Shown one piece after another: positions 43,261 to 52,300 of a DNA stretch of 63,007 nucleotides. Each line of letters starts with the position of its first letter. Position 1 is the stretch's first letter. The notes under the pieces are model-generated. The model saw nothing but the letters and a program-made list of their open reading frames with translations. It had not been told where the DNA came from and did no database searches. Source of the stretch: Gammaproteobacteria bacterium. Lineage in GTDB: Bacteria; Pseudomonadota; Gammaproteobacteria; Pseudomonadales; Cellvibrionaceae. A program made the translations under genes and the position numbers. The DNA lies in contig JAGKWO010000025.1 in the NCBI GenBank assembly GCA_021151835.1, positions 1 through 63,007 of the forward strand, written 5' to 3'.

Positions 43261-45060
43261 TTAGCTATCTATTTTTAATACCGCAAAGAATGCCGCTTGC
43301 GGGATTTCAACACTCCCCACTTGCTTCATACGCTTCTTACCGGCCTTTTGTTTTTCCAGCAGTTTTTTCTTACGTGTTGCATCACCACCATAACATTTTG
43401 CGGTTACATCTTTACGCAAGGCTTTTACAGTAGAACGCGCAACGATTTGACCACCGATCGCCGCCTGGATGGCAACGTCATACATTTGGCGAGGGATCAA
43501 CTCTTTCATTTTTTCCGTGAGCGAGCGCCCCATGCCGTGGGCCTTATCGCGATGCACAATAATTGCCAATGCATCGACTTTTTCACTATTAATCAATACA
43601 TCCAAACGCACCAGACTCGCCGCCTGGAATCGGGTAAAAGTGTAATCCAATGAAGCATAACCGCGGCTAACTGACTTCAAGCGATCAAAGAAATCGGTGA
43701 CCACTTCATTCATCGGTAACTCGTAGCGCACACGCACCTGGGAACCAGTAAACTGCAAATCTTTTTGTACACCGCGTTTTTCGATACACAGCGTGATCAC
43801 GTTACCCAAATGCTCTTGCGGTACAAGGATATTGGCCTCAACAATCGGCTCGCGCATTTCCTCAATCGAACCAGGGTCAGGCAATTTGGACGGGTTATCG
43901 ACATAAATCACTTCGCCACCGCGCTTAACCACTTCAAACACTACCGTTGGTGCAGTGGTGATCAAGTCGAGGTCATATTCGCGCTCCAGGCGCTCCTGGA
44001 TGATCTCCATGTGCAACATGCCCAGGAAACCGACACGGAAACCAAAGCCCAGTGCATCTGAACTTTCGGGTTCGTAAAAAAGGGAGGCATCGTTCAATGT
44101 CAGCTTGGCCAGGGCTTCGCGGAAGTCTTCGAAGTCGTCCGAGCTGATCGGAAACATGCCAGCGTAAACCTGCGGCTTGATCTTCTGGAAACCTTCCAGA
44201 GCTTCGACGTCAGGGGTTTGTGCATGGGTAATAGTGTCGCCCACAGGCGCGCCGTGAATATCCTTGATGCCGGCAACCACAAAGCCTACTTCACCAGCTT
44301 TGAGTTCTTTCAATTGGGTAGGTTTAGGACTGAATACGCCCACACCGTCAACAATCTGCGCTTTACCGATGGTTTTGGTAATGATCTTGTCTTTCAATCG
44401 CAGGGTGCCCTGCTTCACACGCACCAGCGAGACAACGCCGAGGTAATTGTCGAACCAGGAATCAATAATCAGCGCTTGCAATGGTGCATCGACATCGCCA
44501 ACCGGCGGCGGAACCAAGCGCACCAATTCTTCCAGGACATCTTCCATCCCCAGGCCGGATTTGGCGGAGCAACGCACGGCTTCGGTGGCATCGATACCGA
44601 TAATGTCTTCAATTTCCTGCGCAACACGGTCTGGCTCTGCTTGCGGCAGGTCCATCTTGTTCAACACCGGGATGACTTCCAGACCCTGCTCAATCGCGGT
44701 GTAGCAGTTGGCAACGGACTGGGCTTCGACACCCTGTCCGGCGTCCACGACCAGCAACGCCCCTTCACATGCCGCCAGCGAACGGGATACCTCATAGGTA
44801 AAGTCCACGTGACCCGGAGTATCAATGAAGTTGAGTTGGTAGGTTTTGCCATCGCGTGCGTTGTAATGCAGGGTTACGCTGTGGGCTTTAATAGTGATGC
44901 CACGCTCGCGCTCCAGATCCATGGAATCAAGGACTTGCGCCTCCATTTCACGGTCACTCAGGCCGCCGCACATCTGGATAAAGCGGTCGGCGATGGTGGA
45001 TTTACCGTGGTCAATGTGGGCGATGATGGAAAAGTTGCGGATATGGCTCAGGTCAGTCAC
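43261..45060 (-). CDS. lepA: Elongation factor 4 (LepA)
   Basis: A 599-residue translational GTPase that acts on stalled or mispositioned ribosomes. The G domain starts RNFSIIAHIDHGKSTIADR with DTPGHVDF and NKMDLP. The EF-4-specific C-terminal part (KCYGGDATRKKKLLEKQKAG) is complete. It heads the lepA-lepB-DUF4845-rnc-era-recO run. Its upstream 325 bases are noncoding with strong RNA-like structure. Confidence 0.98.
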   Translation of the reverse strand: MTDLSHIRNFSIIAHIDHGKSTIADRFIQMCGGLSDREMEAQVLDSMDLERERGITIKAHSVTLHYNARDGKTYQLNFIDTPGHVDFTYEVSRSLAACEGALLVVDAGQGVEAQSVANCYTAIEQGLEVIPVLNKMDLPQAEPDRVAQEIEDIIGIDATEAVRCSAKSGLGMEDVLEELVRLVPPPVGDVDAPLQALIIDSWFDNYLGVVSLVRVKQGTLRLKDKIITKTIGKAQIVDGVGVFSPKPTQLKELKAGEVGFVVAGIKDIHGAPVGDTITHAQTPDVEALEGFQKIKPQVYAGMFPISSDDFEDFREALAKLTLNDASLFYEPESSDALGFGFRVGFLGMLHMEIIQERLEREYDLDLITTAPTVVFEVVKRGGEVIYVDNPSKLPDPGSIEEMREPIVEANILVPQEHLGNVITLCIEKRGVQKDLQFTGSQVRVRYELPMNEVVTDFFDRLKSVSRGYASLDYTFTRFQAASLVRLDVLINSEKVDALAIIVHRDKAHGMGRSLTEKMKELIPRQMYDVAIQAAIGGQIVARSTVKALRKDVTAKCYGGDATRKKKLLEKQKAGKKRMKQVGSVEIPQAAFFAVLKIDS

Positions 45061-45127
45061 AGGTGCTTAACTACTTTAACGGGTTGGATTTTATCCCCGG
45101 AAACAGGGGGGCGATAAGAATGGGCGG

Positions 45128-45193
45128 CATTCTAGCCTATTTGGACATCCGGTGCCATGCGACTCCGGGGCCGGGTGTCCGGCTACCAGAATG
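45128..45193. ncRNA. Candidate structured RNA element
   Basis: Two nested helices are visible. The outer helix pairs CATTCTAGCC (45128-45137) with 45181-45193, leaving a 3-base bulge. The inner helix pairs GGACATCCGG (45143-45152) with CCGGGTGTCC (45171-45180), ten pairs with one G-U, enclosing an 18-base loop. The helices abut with no bases between them on the right, allowing stacking. It does not match tRNA, 6S or SRP RNA. Strand is uncertain: lepA leader (minus) or small RNA (plus). Confidence 0.4.
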
Positions 45194-45342
45194 GTTGTAT
45201 TTGGAGAAACTGCCCGGCCTGCAAGGGGATAGCAGCGCTGCAACCAACGTTAAAATTACTCACAATTTGTTACAGACTCTCCCTTATTCCTTTTGCACAA
45301 TGGCCTCACTGCTGTTGCACAGGCAAACCTGTTTCTGCTTAT

Positions 45343-45382
45343 ACCTGTGGGCCATCGATGCCAGATACCCACAGGTCTTTTT
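45343..45382 (+). terminator. Plus-strand intrinsic terminator
   Basis: A 9-bp perfect stem (45343-45351 with 45368-45376, ACCTGTGGG/CCCACAGGT) has a 16-base loop and is followed by CTTTTT. No plus-strand gene precedes it, which is why a small RNA is suspected. Read on the minus strand it has no T tract, so it does not fit as the terminator of the gene at 45387. Confidence 0.6.
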
Positions 45383-45386
45383 CAAA

Positions 45387-45851
45387 TTAATCGCACGTAA
45401 ACTGTAAACTTAATTCTATTCGTCCCAGTGCCAAACTACGGTAATGTTCTCCGGTTATCGCAAAACCTTCACCGCACTTTTCAAGCGCCTTGGGCAACAG
45501 CCGTGCACGGGCGACCGGCACGCTTGACCATTGATCAACTTCAGCCGACAGCGTGAAATTTTTATCCCCACGGCTATCAGTTACCTTATTCTTTTGTAGC
45601 ACAGAGGGATTTGCTGCGGCGCCATCAACTTTTTGTGCTGGAGTACCCGTTTCCAAAACCGCGCCTTCATCGCCTTTTTTAAACGCTTTTTGCAAAAAGC
45701 CATTTAAACCTTTATCGCTGTAATCACAATCAGGCTGGTTCACATTCATGGAATCGGCTGAGTCTACCGCAGCCTCACATTCCTTTTCAGTTTTATCATT
45801 TGCTTGTGCCGAAAAAGCAATCAATAACATAAGTGCGGCCAAAAGTTTCAT
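45387..45851 (-). CDS. Small secreted Cys-containing protein, unknown
   Basis: A 154-residue protein with a signal peptide (MKLLAALMLLIAFSAQA) and four Cys in the mature part, which may form two disulfides. No family is recognised. The mature N-terminal half is acidic and disordered in look; the C-terminal half (NFTLSAEVDQWSSVPVARAR, then LALGRIELSLQFTCD) looks beta-rich. The ATG at 45851 is set by a GGAGG eight bases upstream. It follows the porin gene by 113 bases, past the porin terminator. Confidence 0.7.
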   Translation of the reverse strand: MKLLAALMLLIAFSAQANDKTEKECEAAVDSADSMNVNQPDCDYSDKGLNGFLQKAFKKGDEGAVLETGTPAQKVDGAAANPSVLQKNKVTDSRGDKNFTLSAEVDQWSSVPVARARLLPKALEKCGEGFAITGEHYRSLALGRIELSLQFTCD

Positions 45852-45907
45852 CGATAATACCTCCGGAATATTTTTCATTTTCATCTAAAAACTTGACGTA
45901 AAGCCCA

Positions 45908-45938
45908 AATAACAAAGGGTGCATAAGCACCCTTTGTT
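45908..45938 (-). terminator. Porin gene terminator
   Basis: A 12-bp perfect stem (45911-45922 with 45927-45938, ATAA loop) is followed on the minus strand by a short T-rich run. It lies about 27 bases after the porin stop. Confidence 0.75.
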
Positions 45939-45964
45939 AACAAAACTCTACTCAACTGCGTGAA

Positions 45965-46927
45965 TTAGAATTTGAAGTCTACACCAACACCAACGTAGGT
46001 ATCGTCACGCTCTGAAGCACCAACCAGCTCATTTTCAACTTTAGTAGCATAAGAGAACAAGGTTGCAGCTTTGGTCATTTTGTAATCCAGGCCGATACTT
46101 GCAGTTTCACCATCAGCCATTCTTACATCAGATTGACCATATTGGCCTTTCAAAGCCCACTTGTCAGTGATGTTCCAGAGCGCAGATGCCAGTGCACCAT
46201 CTTCATCAGCACCGGTGTTGTCGTTTTCGTATTGCTCAGCCAATACACCCAATTGCACTGGACCCAAGGTTACGCGCGCAACAGCACGAACCAGATCAAC
46301 ACCTTCAGCTTCTACATCCTGGTCCATCGCAACACCGGCATAAAACATTGCGCTGGTGTATCCGAATGAAGCAGAAATACCATTACCAGGCTCAGTGCCT
46401 ACTGGATTGTTTTGCTTGAACGTGCCGTCGTTTTCTTCAGTGATGTAAGCTACAGAACCCGCAAAACCGCCACCGAAAGTTGGAGTGGTGTATTGAATAA
46501 TGTTGCTAGCGCGAATTTCGCCTTTGAAAATATGGGTGATATCGCCTTCCAGATCATTGAACAGATCAATTTTTTCCTGGGCAACTTTGGTTGGGGTATC
46601 GAAATGACCGCCCATGATGGTACCTGCTACACCTTGCAGGCCCAGATAAATATTGCGCTGGCCAAAGGTTTGTGAACCGTTGGTACCATCATCTACTTCT
46701 GTTTGGTATTCGAATTGATAAATAACTTTCAGGCTGGAGTTAACTTCTTCGCCACCCTTCAAGCCAATGCGCGATGCATTACTAACCAGTTCTACACGGC
46801 TATCATCAAGTGCAGCTTCATCAGCGTTTTGAACGGAAACGTTTGCCTTACCGTAAACAACTACATCAGCAAAAGCTGCTACAGGGAAAAGGGATGCTAA
46901 TGCCACGGCCAATAAGGTTTTTTTCAT
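45965..46927 (-). CDS. Gram-negative trimeric porin
   Basis: A 320-residue outer-membrane beta-barrel porin. The signal peptide (cleaved after AAFA) leads into VVVYGKANVSVQN, typical of the first strand. Alternating beta-strand patterns run through to the C-terminal GVGVDFKF, whose final Phe is the signal for barrel assembly. It should form a 16-stranded general diffusion pore. AGGAG precedes the ATG. It lies directly downstream of the metallophore-like operon but has its own 303-base upstream region. Confidence 0.9.
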   Translation of the reverse strand: MKKTLLAVALASLFPVAAFADVVVYGKANVSVQNADEAALDDSRVELVSNASRIGLKGGEEVNSSLKVIYQFEYQTEVDDGTNGSQTFGQRNIYLGLQGVAGTIMGGHFDTPTKVAQEKIDLFNDLEGDITHIFKGEIRASNIIQYTTPTFGGGFAGSVAYITEENDGTFKQNNPVGTEPGNGISASFGYTSAMFYAGVAMDQDVEAEGVDLVRAVARVTLGPVQLGVLAEQYENDNTGADEDGALASALWNITDKWALKGQYGQSDVRMADGETASIGLDYKMTKAATLFSYATKVENELVGASERDDTYVGVGVDFKF

Positions 46928-47230
46928 GGAGTTGTCTCCTGGGAATTTATGTGTGTGTGATGTTTAAACTACAAACATCGATAGGTCAGGTGTTTTTTTA
47001 AGTGACATTTTTATGTCTACTGGATTGCCATTGTGTGACTATGAAGTTACAGAAATATGACAATCAGTGGGTGTCTTATGACAGGAAGGGATTATATAAA
47101 GAAAATTGACAAAGTTTTGTGATAAAACGTGGCTTTAAATCAAATATTCACAATTTTTGCACTCTTTTTGCCCTTTTAATCATATATAGGGCATAGGTAT
47201 CATCCATAAAAGTGAAATGCAGGATAAATA
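46928..47230. other. Porin upstream region
   Basis: About 300 AT-rich bases between the DUF2063 stop and the porin start. It should hold the porin promoter. I see no gene and no clear terminator for the preceding operon, so some read-through into the porin gene is possible. Confidence 0.4.
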
Positions 47231-47971
47231 TTATTCAAAATGGCTGATAACACTATCGTTGTATAAATCCCGCAACAGCAAACCTGCTTGTTTTTTAAGC
47301 TCATCAATAGACGGATGATTCAATTCTACGGCGATCAATTGCAAGTGCTCATTAAAAGTCCGATCAGTCGTTTGCAATAAGAATAATAAGCGCATCGTTA
47401 ACTGAGTTGCCGTTTTAAAGCAGACTTCATCCCCGCGATTGCGATAAACCAATAAATAGCTCGGCTCCACTGACCAATCCGGATGAGTGGCTGATAATTT
47501 TTGGACCGGATATTGGTAAGCAAGGCAAACTGCTAACGGCGATACCTGTGGCCGCGAATTATCCAGATCATCGGGCAATGTTCCTGCATCCGGGATAATT
47601 TCCGTACTGACATCCAGCGCCAGCTCAATCCATTCGTAATGCACCAACTCCAATAAATAAGCAGGATCCCCCTCGCGTAGCCCTCGCTCTTGCAACAGGT
47701 AATGCACAAATTCATCACTGATCTGTAAAAAATAAGGTGTCTGGCAATAATGCTCCGCAATAAATCCCCTGACTAAACCGTGCCAGGATTCATCATTAAG
47801 GATTGAGCGAGTGACCGGAAATACATTGGCGATAAAATTTTCAATATTGTTGTAAATCAAATCGCGATAAATATGCAAACGGCGAGTTTCCACACCAGCA
47901 GGAGCCGGACTATTTTCCGGGGAGCGAAGATAACGCGTAAACTCCAATTGGGTTTGCTGGAACGTTTTCAT
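47231..47971 (-). CDS. DUF2063 protein, BufC/HvfC-type RiPP partner
   Basis: A 246-residue cytoplasmic protein. The N-terminal helical domain contains TQLEFTRYLRSPENSP and RLHIYRDLIYNNIENFIANV, the signature of the DUF2063 family, and a second alpha/beta part follows. In HvfABC and bufferin systems this partner binds the precursor leader and presents its core to the DUF692 oxidase. Its start overlaps the oxidase stop by four bases. It is the last gene of the operon. Confidence 0.92.
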   Translation of the reverse strand: MKTFQQTQLEFTRYLRSPENSPAPAGVETRRLHIYRDLIYNNIENFIANVFPVTRSILNDESWHGLVRGFIAEHYCQTPYFLQISDEFVHYLLQERGLREGDPAYLLELVHYEWIELALDVSTEIIPDAGTLPDDLDNSRPQVSPLAVCLAYQYPVQKLSATHPDWSVEPSYLLVYRNRGDEVCFKTATQLTMRLLFLLQTTDRTFNEHLQLIAVELNHPSIDELKKQAGLLLRDLYNDSVISHFE

Positions 47972-48807
47972 AACACCGGCTGCTGGCGAATTTTAATTTC
48001 ATTAATTTCTGCCAAGAGTTCAGGCAGTGGCGGAATATTAAAATCCCGTTCGAGCAATGTCGGTTTTACCCCGAATAGTTCGTAGGCCTTTTCCAGCAAT
48101 TGCCACACCGGATCAATCACTGCCATACCGTGGGTATCCACACGCAGATCATCGGCTTCGTGGTAATGACCAGCAATATGGATATAGGCCGTGCGCTCAC
48201 CAGGCAAACTCGCCAGAAACTCATGGGGATCGTAACCATGATTAATACTGTTAACGTAGATGTTATTTACATCCAATAATAATGCACAGTCTGCCTTGCG
48301 AATTACTGCATTGATAAATTCGCTTTCACTCATATCCTGTTGCGGTGCGAAATAGTAAGAGGAATTTTCGATAGCAATGCGCTGCCCCAGGATATCCTGC
48401 GCCTGCGCAATGCGCTCGGCCACGTAATCGACGGCCTCTGCGGTAAACGGGATGGGTAATAAATCGTAAAGCTGCCCCTGGTCACTGCAATAACTCAAAT
48501 GTTCACTGTAATAGCGAATGCCATGTTCACGCATAAGATTTTTTATTGCATGGAGCAAATCGGTATTAAGTGGTGCGGGCGAACCAATAGAGAGGGATAA
48601 ACCATGGCATACAAACGGAAAACGCTCGGTATATGCGCGAAATTTTTTACCTAGCCTGCCGCCCACCTGAATCCAGTTCTCCGGGGCAACTTCCATAAAC
48701 TGGATATCGTTCGTTGTCAGGTTTTCCAGCGTATTCATTAAAGTCCGGCGCAAACCAAGGCCTGCGCCGGTGACTGCAGCCGAATAATTTTCAGCAGCAT
48801 CCGTCAT
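47968..48807 (-). CDS. DUF692 multinuclear iron oxidase (MNIO), BufB/HvfB-type
   Basis: A 279-residue TIM-barrel enzyme of the MNIO family, which uses two or three iron ions and oxygen to rebuild Cys residues in RiPP precursors. Family residues are present: GLGLRRTLM near the N-terminus, then a FVCHGLSLSIG strand, YYSEHLSYC, IENSSYYFAP, LLDVNNIYVNSINHGYDP and YIHIAGHYHEADDLRVDTHG, holding the His/Glu/Asp metal ligands. It lies five bases after the precursor gene and overlaps the DUF2063 gene by four, so the three are one transcript. Confidence 0.94.
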   Translation of the reverse strand: MTDAAENYSAAVTGAGLGLRRTLMNTLENLTTNDIQFMEVAPENWIQVGGRLGKKFRAYTERFPFVCHGLSLSIGSPAPLNTDLLHAIKNLMREHGIRYYSEHLSYCSDQGQLYDLLPIPFTAEAVDYVAERIAQAQDILGQRIAIENSSYYFAPQQDMSESEFINAVIRKADCALLLDVNNIYVNSINHGYDPHEFLASLPGERTAYIHIAGHYHEADDLRVDTHGMAVIDPVWQLLEKAYELFGVKPTLLERDFNIPPLPELLAEINEIKIRQQPVL

Positions 48808-48812
48808 CGAGA

Positions 48813-49145
48813 TTACTCAGCTTTTTTAGCGGTAGAACTATCACTTTTTTCTTTTTTATCAGCTCCGCATTTACCTTCACCACACTTACCTTCGCCGCAC
48901 TTTTGCTCACCATCCGCTTTTTTATCGTCTGTAGACTTTTTATGGTCAGCCGCACATTTACCTTCACCGCATTTATGCTCGCCTTCCGACTTGTTTGCGT
49001 GGTTGTCGGCCAGGGTATAGCCTGCGTCAAGCGTCGTTGTGTTAAAGGTGGCATCGGCCGCAGAAGCGATCGGAGCCAGCGCTGCAGAAGCAACAAACGC
49101 AGCACCTACTAAAGCCGATAAATTACTCATTTTATTTTTCATCAT
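48813..49145 (-). CDS. Secreted Cys-rich RiPP precursor, BufA/HvfA-type
   Basis: A 110-residue precursor. A signal peptide (cleaved near IASA-AD, residue 29) is followed by a Lys/Asp/Glu/Gly-rich mature part with exactly five Cys (59, 64, 83, 88, 93), each in a Glu-x-Lys-Cys-Gly/Ala unit: EHKCG, EGKCA, EQKCG, EGKCG, EGKCG. EGKCG units in HvfA of Haemophilus are modified by the MNIO enzyme into copper-binding groups, and bufferins in Caulobacter buffer copper; this gene's product is inferred to do the same in the periplasm. Two ATGs (49145, 49142) share the SD CGGAG. No C-terminal anchor is seen. Confidence 0.92.
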   Translation of the reverse strand: MMKNKMSNLSALVGAAFVASAALAPIASAADATFNTTTLDAGYTLADNHANKSEGEHKCGEGKCAADHKKSTDDKKADGEQKCGEGKCGEGKCGADKKEKSDSSTAKKAE

Positions 49146-49287
49146 AAACTCCGGTTATGTCATATAAATTTAGGGTTGGATAACATTTTTGCGTCGCACC
49201 GCAGGAGCAGATTGACCTTAACACAGCCCGCGCAAGCTCGCCAGCGAACCGCACAAGAACCACAGCAATATGCTTTTGGTGCGCTAT

Positions 49288-49313
49288 AGACTCAACAACC
49301 CTTGCCTTGTTAC
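49288..49313 (-). promoter_or_regulatory. Possible ECF-type promoter of the metallophore operon
   Basis: On the minus strand, GTAAC (49309-49313) and AGTCT (49288-49292) are 16 bases apart, about 145 bases upstream of the precursor start. GTAAC is a common -35 element of ECF sigma factors, and bufferin genes in other bacteria are often under such factors. No sigma-factor gene is in the window, so this rests on spacing alone. Confidence 0.25.
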
Positions 49314-49360
49314 ACCACCTACAAATCTTTACCTGCTTTTTACATTTGCAATTCGGAACA

Positions 49361-52300
49361 TCATTCCTGAGCCTGTAACAATGCCTGTTCCCATTGTTTG
49401 TCCAGGCGTTTATCCGATACTGGAACCTGGGTTTTTAACGTTTGCGCAAACAGGGAGATACGCAACTCTTCAATCCACCAACGATAGTCCATTAATAGCG
49501 GTAACTGCCCCAACCGATATTCGCCTTCCTTTGCCAGATAATCCGCCAGGCGTTGCCAGTGCGGTGCAATTTCCGCCAACTGCAATTTATCCTTTTGTGG
49601 ATTCAACGCCGCCTTTTCCAGACGCTGCTGAATGCCGCGGAGATATTTTGTATACTGCTGCAACCACTGCGGCGGCGTTTTATAAACCAGACCAGGATAA
49701 AACAATTGGCCCAGTTGCTGGTTGATATCGCCAATGGTGTACGCCAGCATCAACATATTTTTTTGTTGTTTAAGTTGCTTCCTGACTTCTACCAATAACT
49801 TCAAACTGCCAACTAATTGATTCGCTAAATCCTGGGTGTAGGGAATTAGTTTATCTTTAATCGCATTTAGCGCCGTTTCAAAAACTGCTTTGGAGCGCGG
49901 CAACTGTCGTTGATCACTCACAGCAAGTTGTTTGATTGCCGCCATAATCAAATCGTCAACCACTTGATCGCGGCTGCCAATGCCCGCAAGCGTCAATGCG
50001 ACTTCCTGCCCTTTTAATAATTCTTTCTGTAAATATTTAACGGTTTGTCCCAGGGATAAAAACAGCAAACGGGTTAACCCGCGCTGGGTGATATCCAGGG
50101 CTTGCAATGGATTATCCAAAACCTGCAATGACACACTGGAGTTCTTATCGACCAACGCAGGATAGGCGCGAATACTAATACCACCACGCGGCAACTGGAT
50201 TGCTTGTGGTAACGATTCAAAATCCCAACCGGTAATTCCATCGCGCTCAATATTAGTTGCAGCGGATTGGATATTTTGCTGCACTTTTTCGCGGTATTTC
50301 TCGCGCAATGGATTTAAATCGCGCCCACTGGCAATCACCTTGCCTTTGTCATCCACTACGTGGATATTAAAACGGTAGTAATCATCCACACTGGTTTCCA
50401 ACCAGGCTTCTTTAGGAATGTCCACACCGGTAATGCGTTTCAATTGCACGCCCATGGCCTCGGTTAAGGATTTATTATCTGGCGTTAACACTGCCAATAA
50501 TTTATCCACCACATCCGGTACCGGCACAAAATGTTTACGCAAATTTTTAGGCAGGGATTTAATCAGGCCAATACATTTATCACGCAGCATACCCGGCACT
50601 AACCATTCCAGACGCTGTTCCGGAATCTGGTGCAAAACACTCATCGGAACGTGGATGCTGACACCATCAAATGCATGATTGGGTTCAAAATGGTAACTGA
50701 GCGGGAACACCATGCCGCGCCATTCCAGTTCATTGGGAAATTGCGCTTCAGTAATCTCCCCAGCCCCGTGACGCATTAAGGTTTCGCGGGTGATATAAAG
50801 TAATTGCGGATTACCCTGCTCGGCTTTTTTGCGCCAGGATTCAAACCCGGCGAGGTTGGTGATATGTGCCGGGATGCGCTCGTTGTAAAAATCAAAAATA
50901 ACTTGCTCATCGACCACAATATCGCGGCGACGGGATTTTGCTTCCAGTTCTTCCAACTCCAGCAACAATTGTTGTTGGTGCGTGTAAAAATCCTTAAAGC
51001 CCGCTTGTTGCTGTAAATGTTTACGTTTGGGATGTTGGGCATATTGCCCTTCGACCAAAGCAGCACGAATAAATACTTCACGCGATTGCGCTGCATCGAT
51101 ATGACTGTAGTTAACCGATTTTTTTTCAACAATCGTTAAACCATATAAGGTAATTTTTTCATAAGCCATTACCTGCCCTGCGCGCGAGTCGTAGTGTGGT
51201 TCAAAGTGCTGGCGTTTGATTAAATGTTCTGCCGCGGCAATCACCCATTCCGGTTCTATTTTCGCAACCGTATGTGCAAATAACCTGGAGGTTTCAATTA
51301 GCTCCGCGGCCATTAACCATTTGGGTGTTTTTTTGGCAAGAGATGAGCCGGGGAAAATTGCAAACTTCCGATTGCGCGCCCCAAGGTATTCACGCTCTTC
51401 GTGGTTAAACCCCAGGTTACCGAGCAAGCCGGTCAGCAATGCCCTATGGATAGATTCAAAATTAGCGGGCTCGCTGTTAATACGGAAACCCAGATCTTTA
51501 ATCGCAATACATAATTGGTGATGCACATCGCGCCACTCACGCAATCGCAAATAAGACAAAAATTCTTTTTTGCACAATTTACGTAACTGGTTTTGCGAAA
51601 GTTCCTGTCGCTGGGTTTCAAAATAATCCCACAAACTTACATAACCCAGAAAATCGGAATGCTCTGACCAGAAACGGCGATGCATTTGGTCCGCCGCCTG
51701 CTGTTTTTCTGCTGGCCGTTCACGCGGGTCTTGCACAGAAAGCGCACTAACAATAATTAATAATTCGCGCAAGCAAGAATGCTCTTGTGCAGCCAACACC
51801 ATACGTGCGAGACGCGGGTCCAAAGGTAATTTGGCAAGTTGCTGGCCAACCGGTGTTAACTGGTTTTTGGTGTTGACCGCATGCAATTCTTCCAGCAATT
51901 TAAAACCATCGCTAATCAGGCGATGGTCCGGCGCATCGATAAACGGAAATTTATGGATATCCCCCATGCGCAATTGCAGCATTTGCAAAATAACGGCAGC
52001 GAGATTGGTGCGCAGGATTTCTGCATCAGTAAATTCCGGGCGCGAATTAAAATCCTCTTCGCTGTACAAACGAATACATATACCTTCCGCCACACGACCA
52101 CAGCGACCTTTGCGCTGGTTGGCGCTGGCCTGGGATACCGGTTCAATAGGCAAACGCTGGACTTTGGTGCGGTAGGAATAACGACTGATACGGGCAAACC
52201 CGGGATCAATGACGTAGCGGATTCCCGGCACAGTAATCGATGTTTCCGCCACATTAGTGGCTAATACAATGCGACGCCCCGTGTGCGGTGCGAATACTTT

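Larger units (their letters stand above)
45061..45386. other. Structured noncoding stretch upstream of lepA
   Basis: No likely gene on either strand; the open frames here are Cys/Trp-rich and unlike proteins. It holds a long two-helix element (45128-45193), a small hairpin (45319-45332) and a terminator on the plus strand (45343-45382). It may be a lepA leader on the minus strand, a plus-strand small RNA, or both. Confidence 0.55.

Noticed and set aside
43297..45117. Long plus-strand frames inside lepA
   Set aside because: Antisense to a complete, highly conserved gene; long frames of this sort come from codon bias.
45121..45382. Known RNA such as 6S, SRP RNA, tmRNA or RNase P RNA
   Set aside because: None of the conserved sequences of those RNAs is present; only helices are seen.
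45063..45407. Plus-strand frames upstream of lepA
   Set aside because: Cys/Trp-rich composition, no SD, and they run across strong hairpins.
48791..49105. Second open frame through the RiPP precursor, Arg/Leu/Lys-rich
   Set aside because: It overlaps the precursor in another frame, has no SD and exists only because the precursor codons are repetitive.
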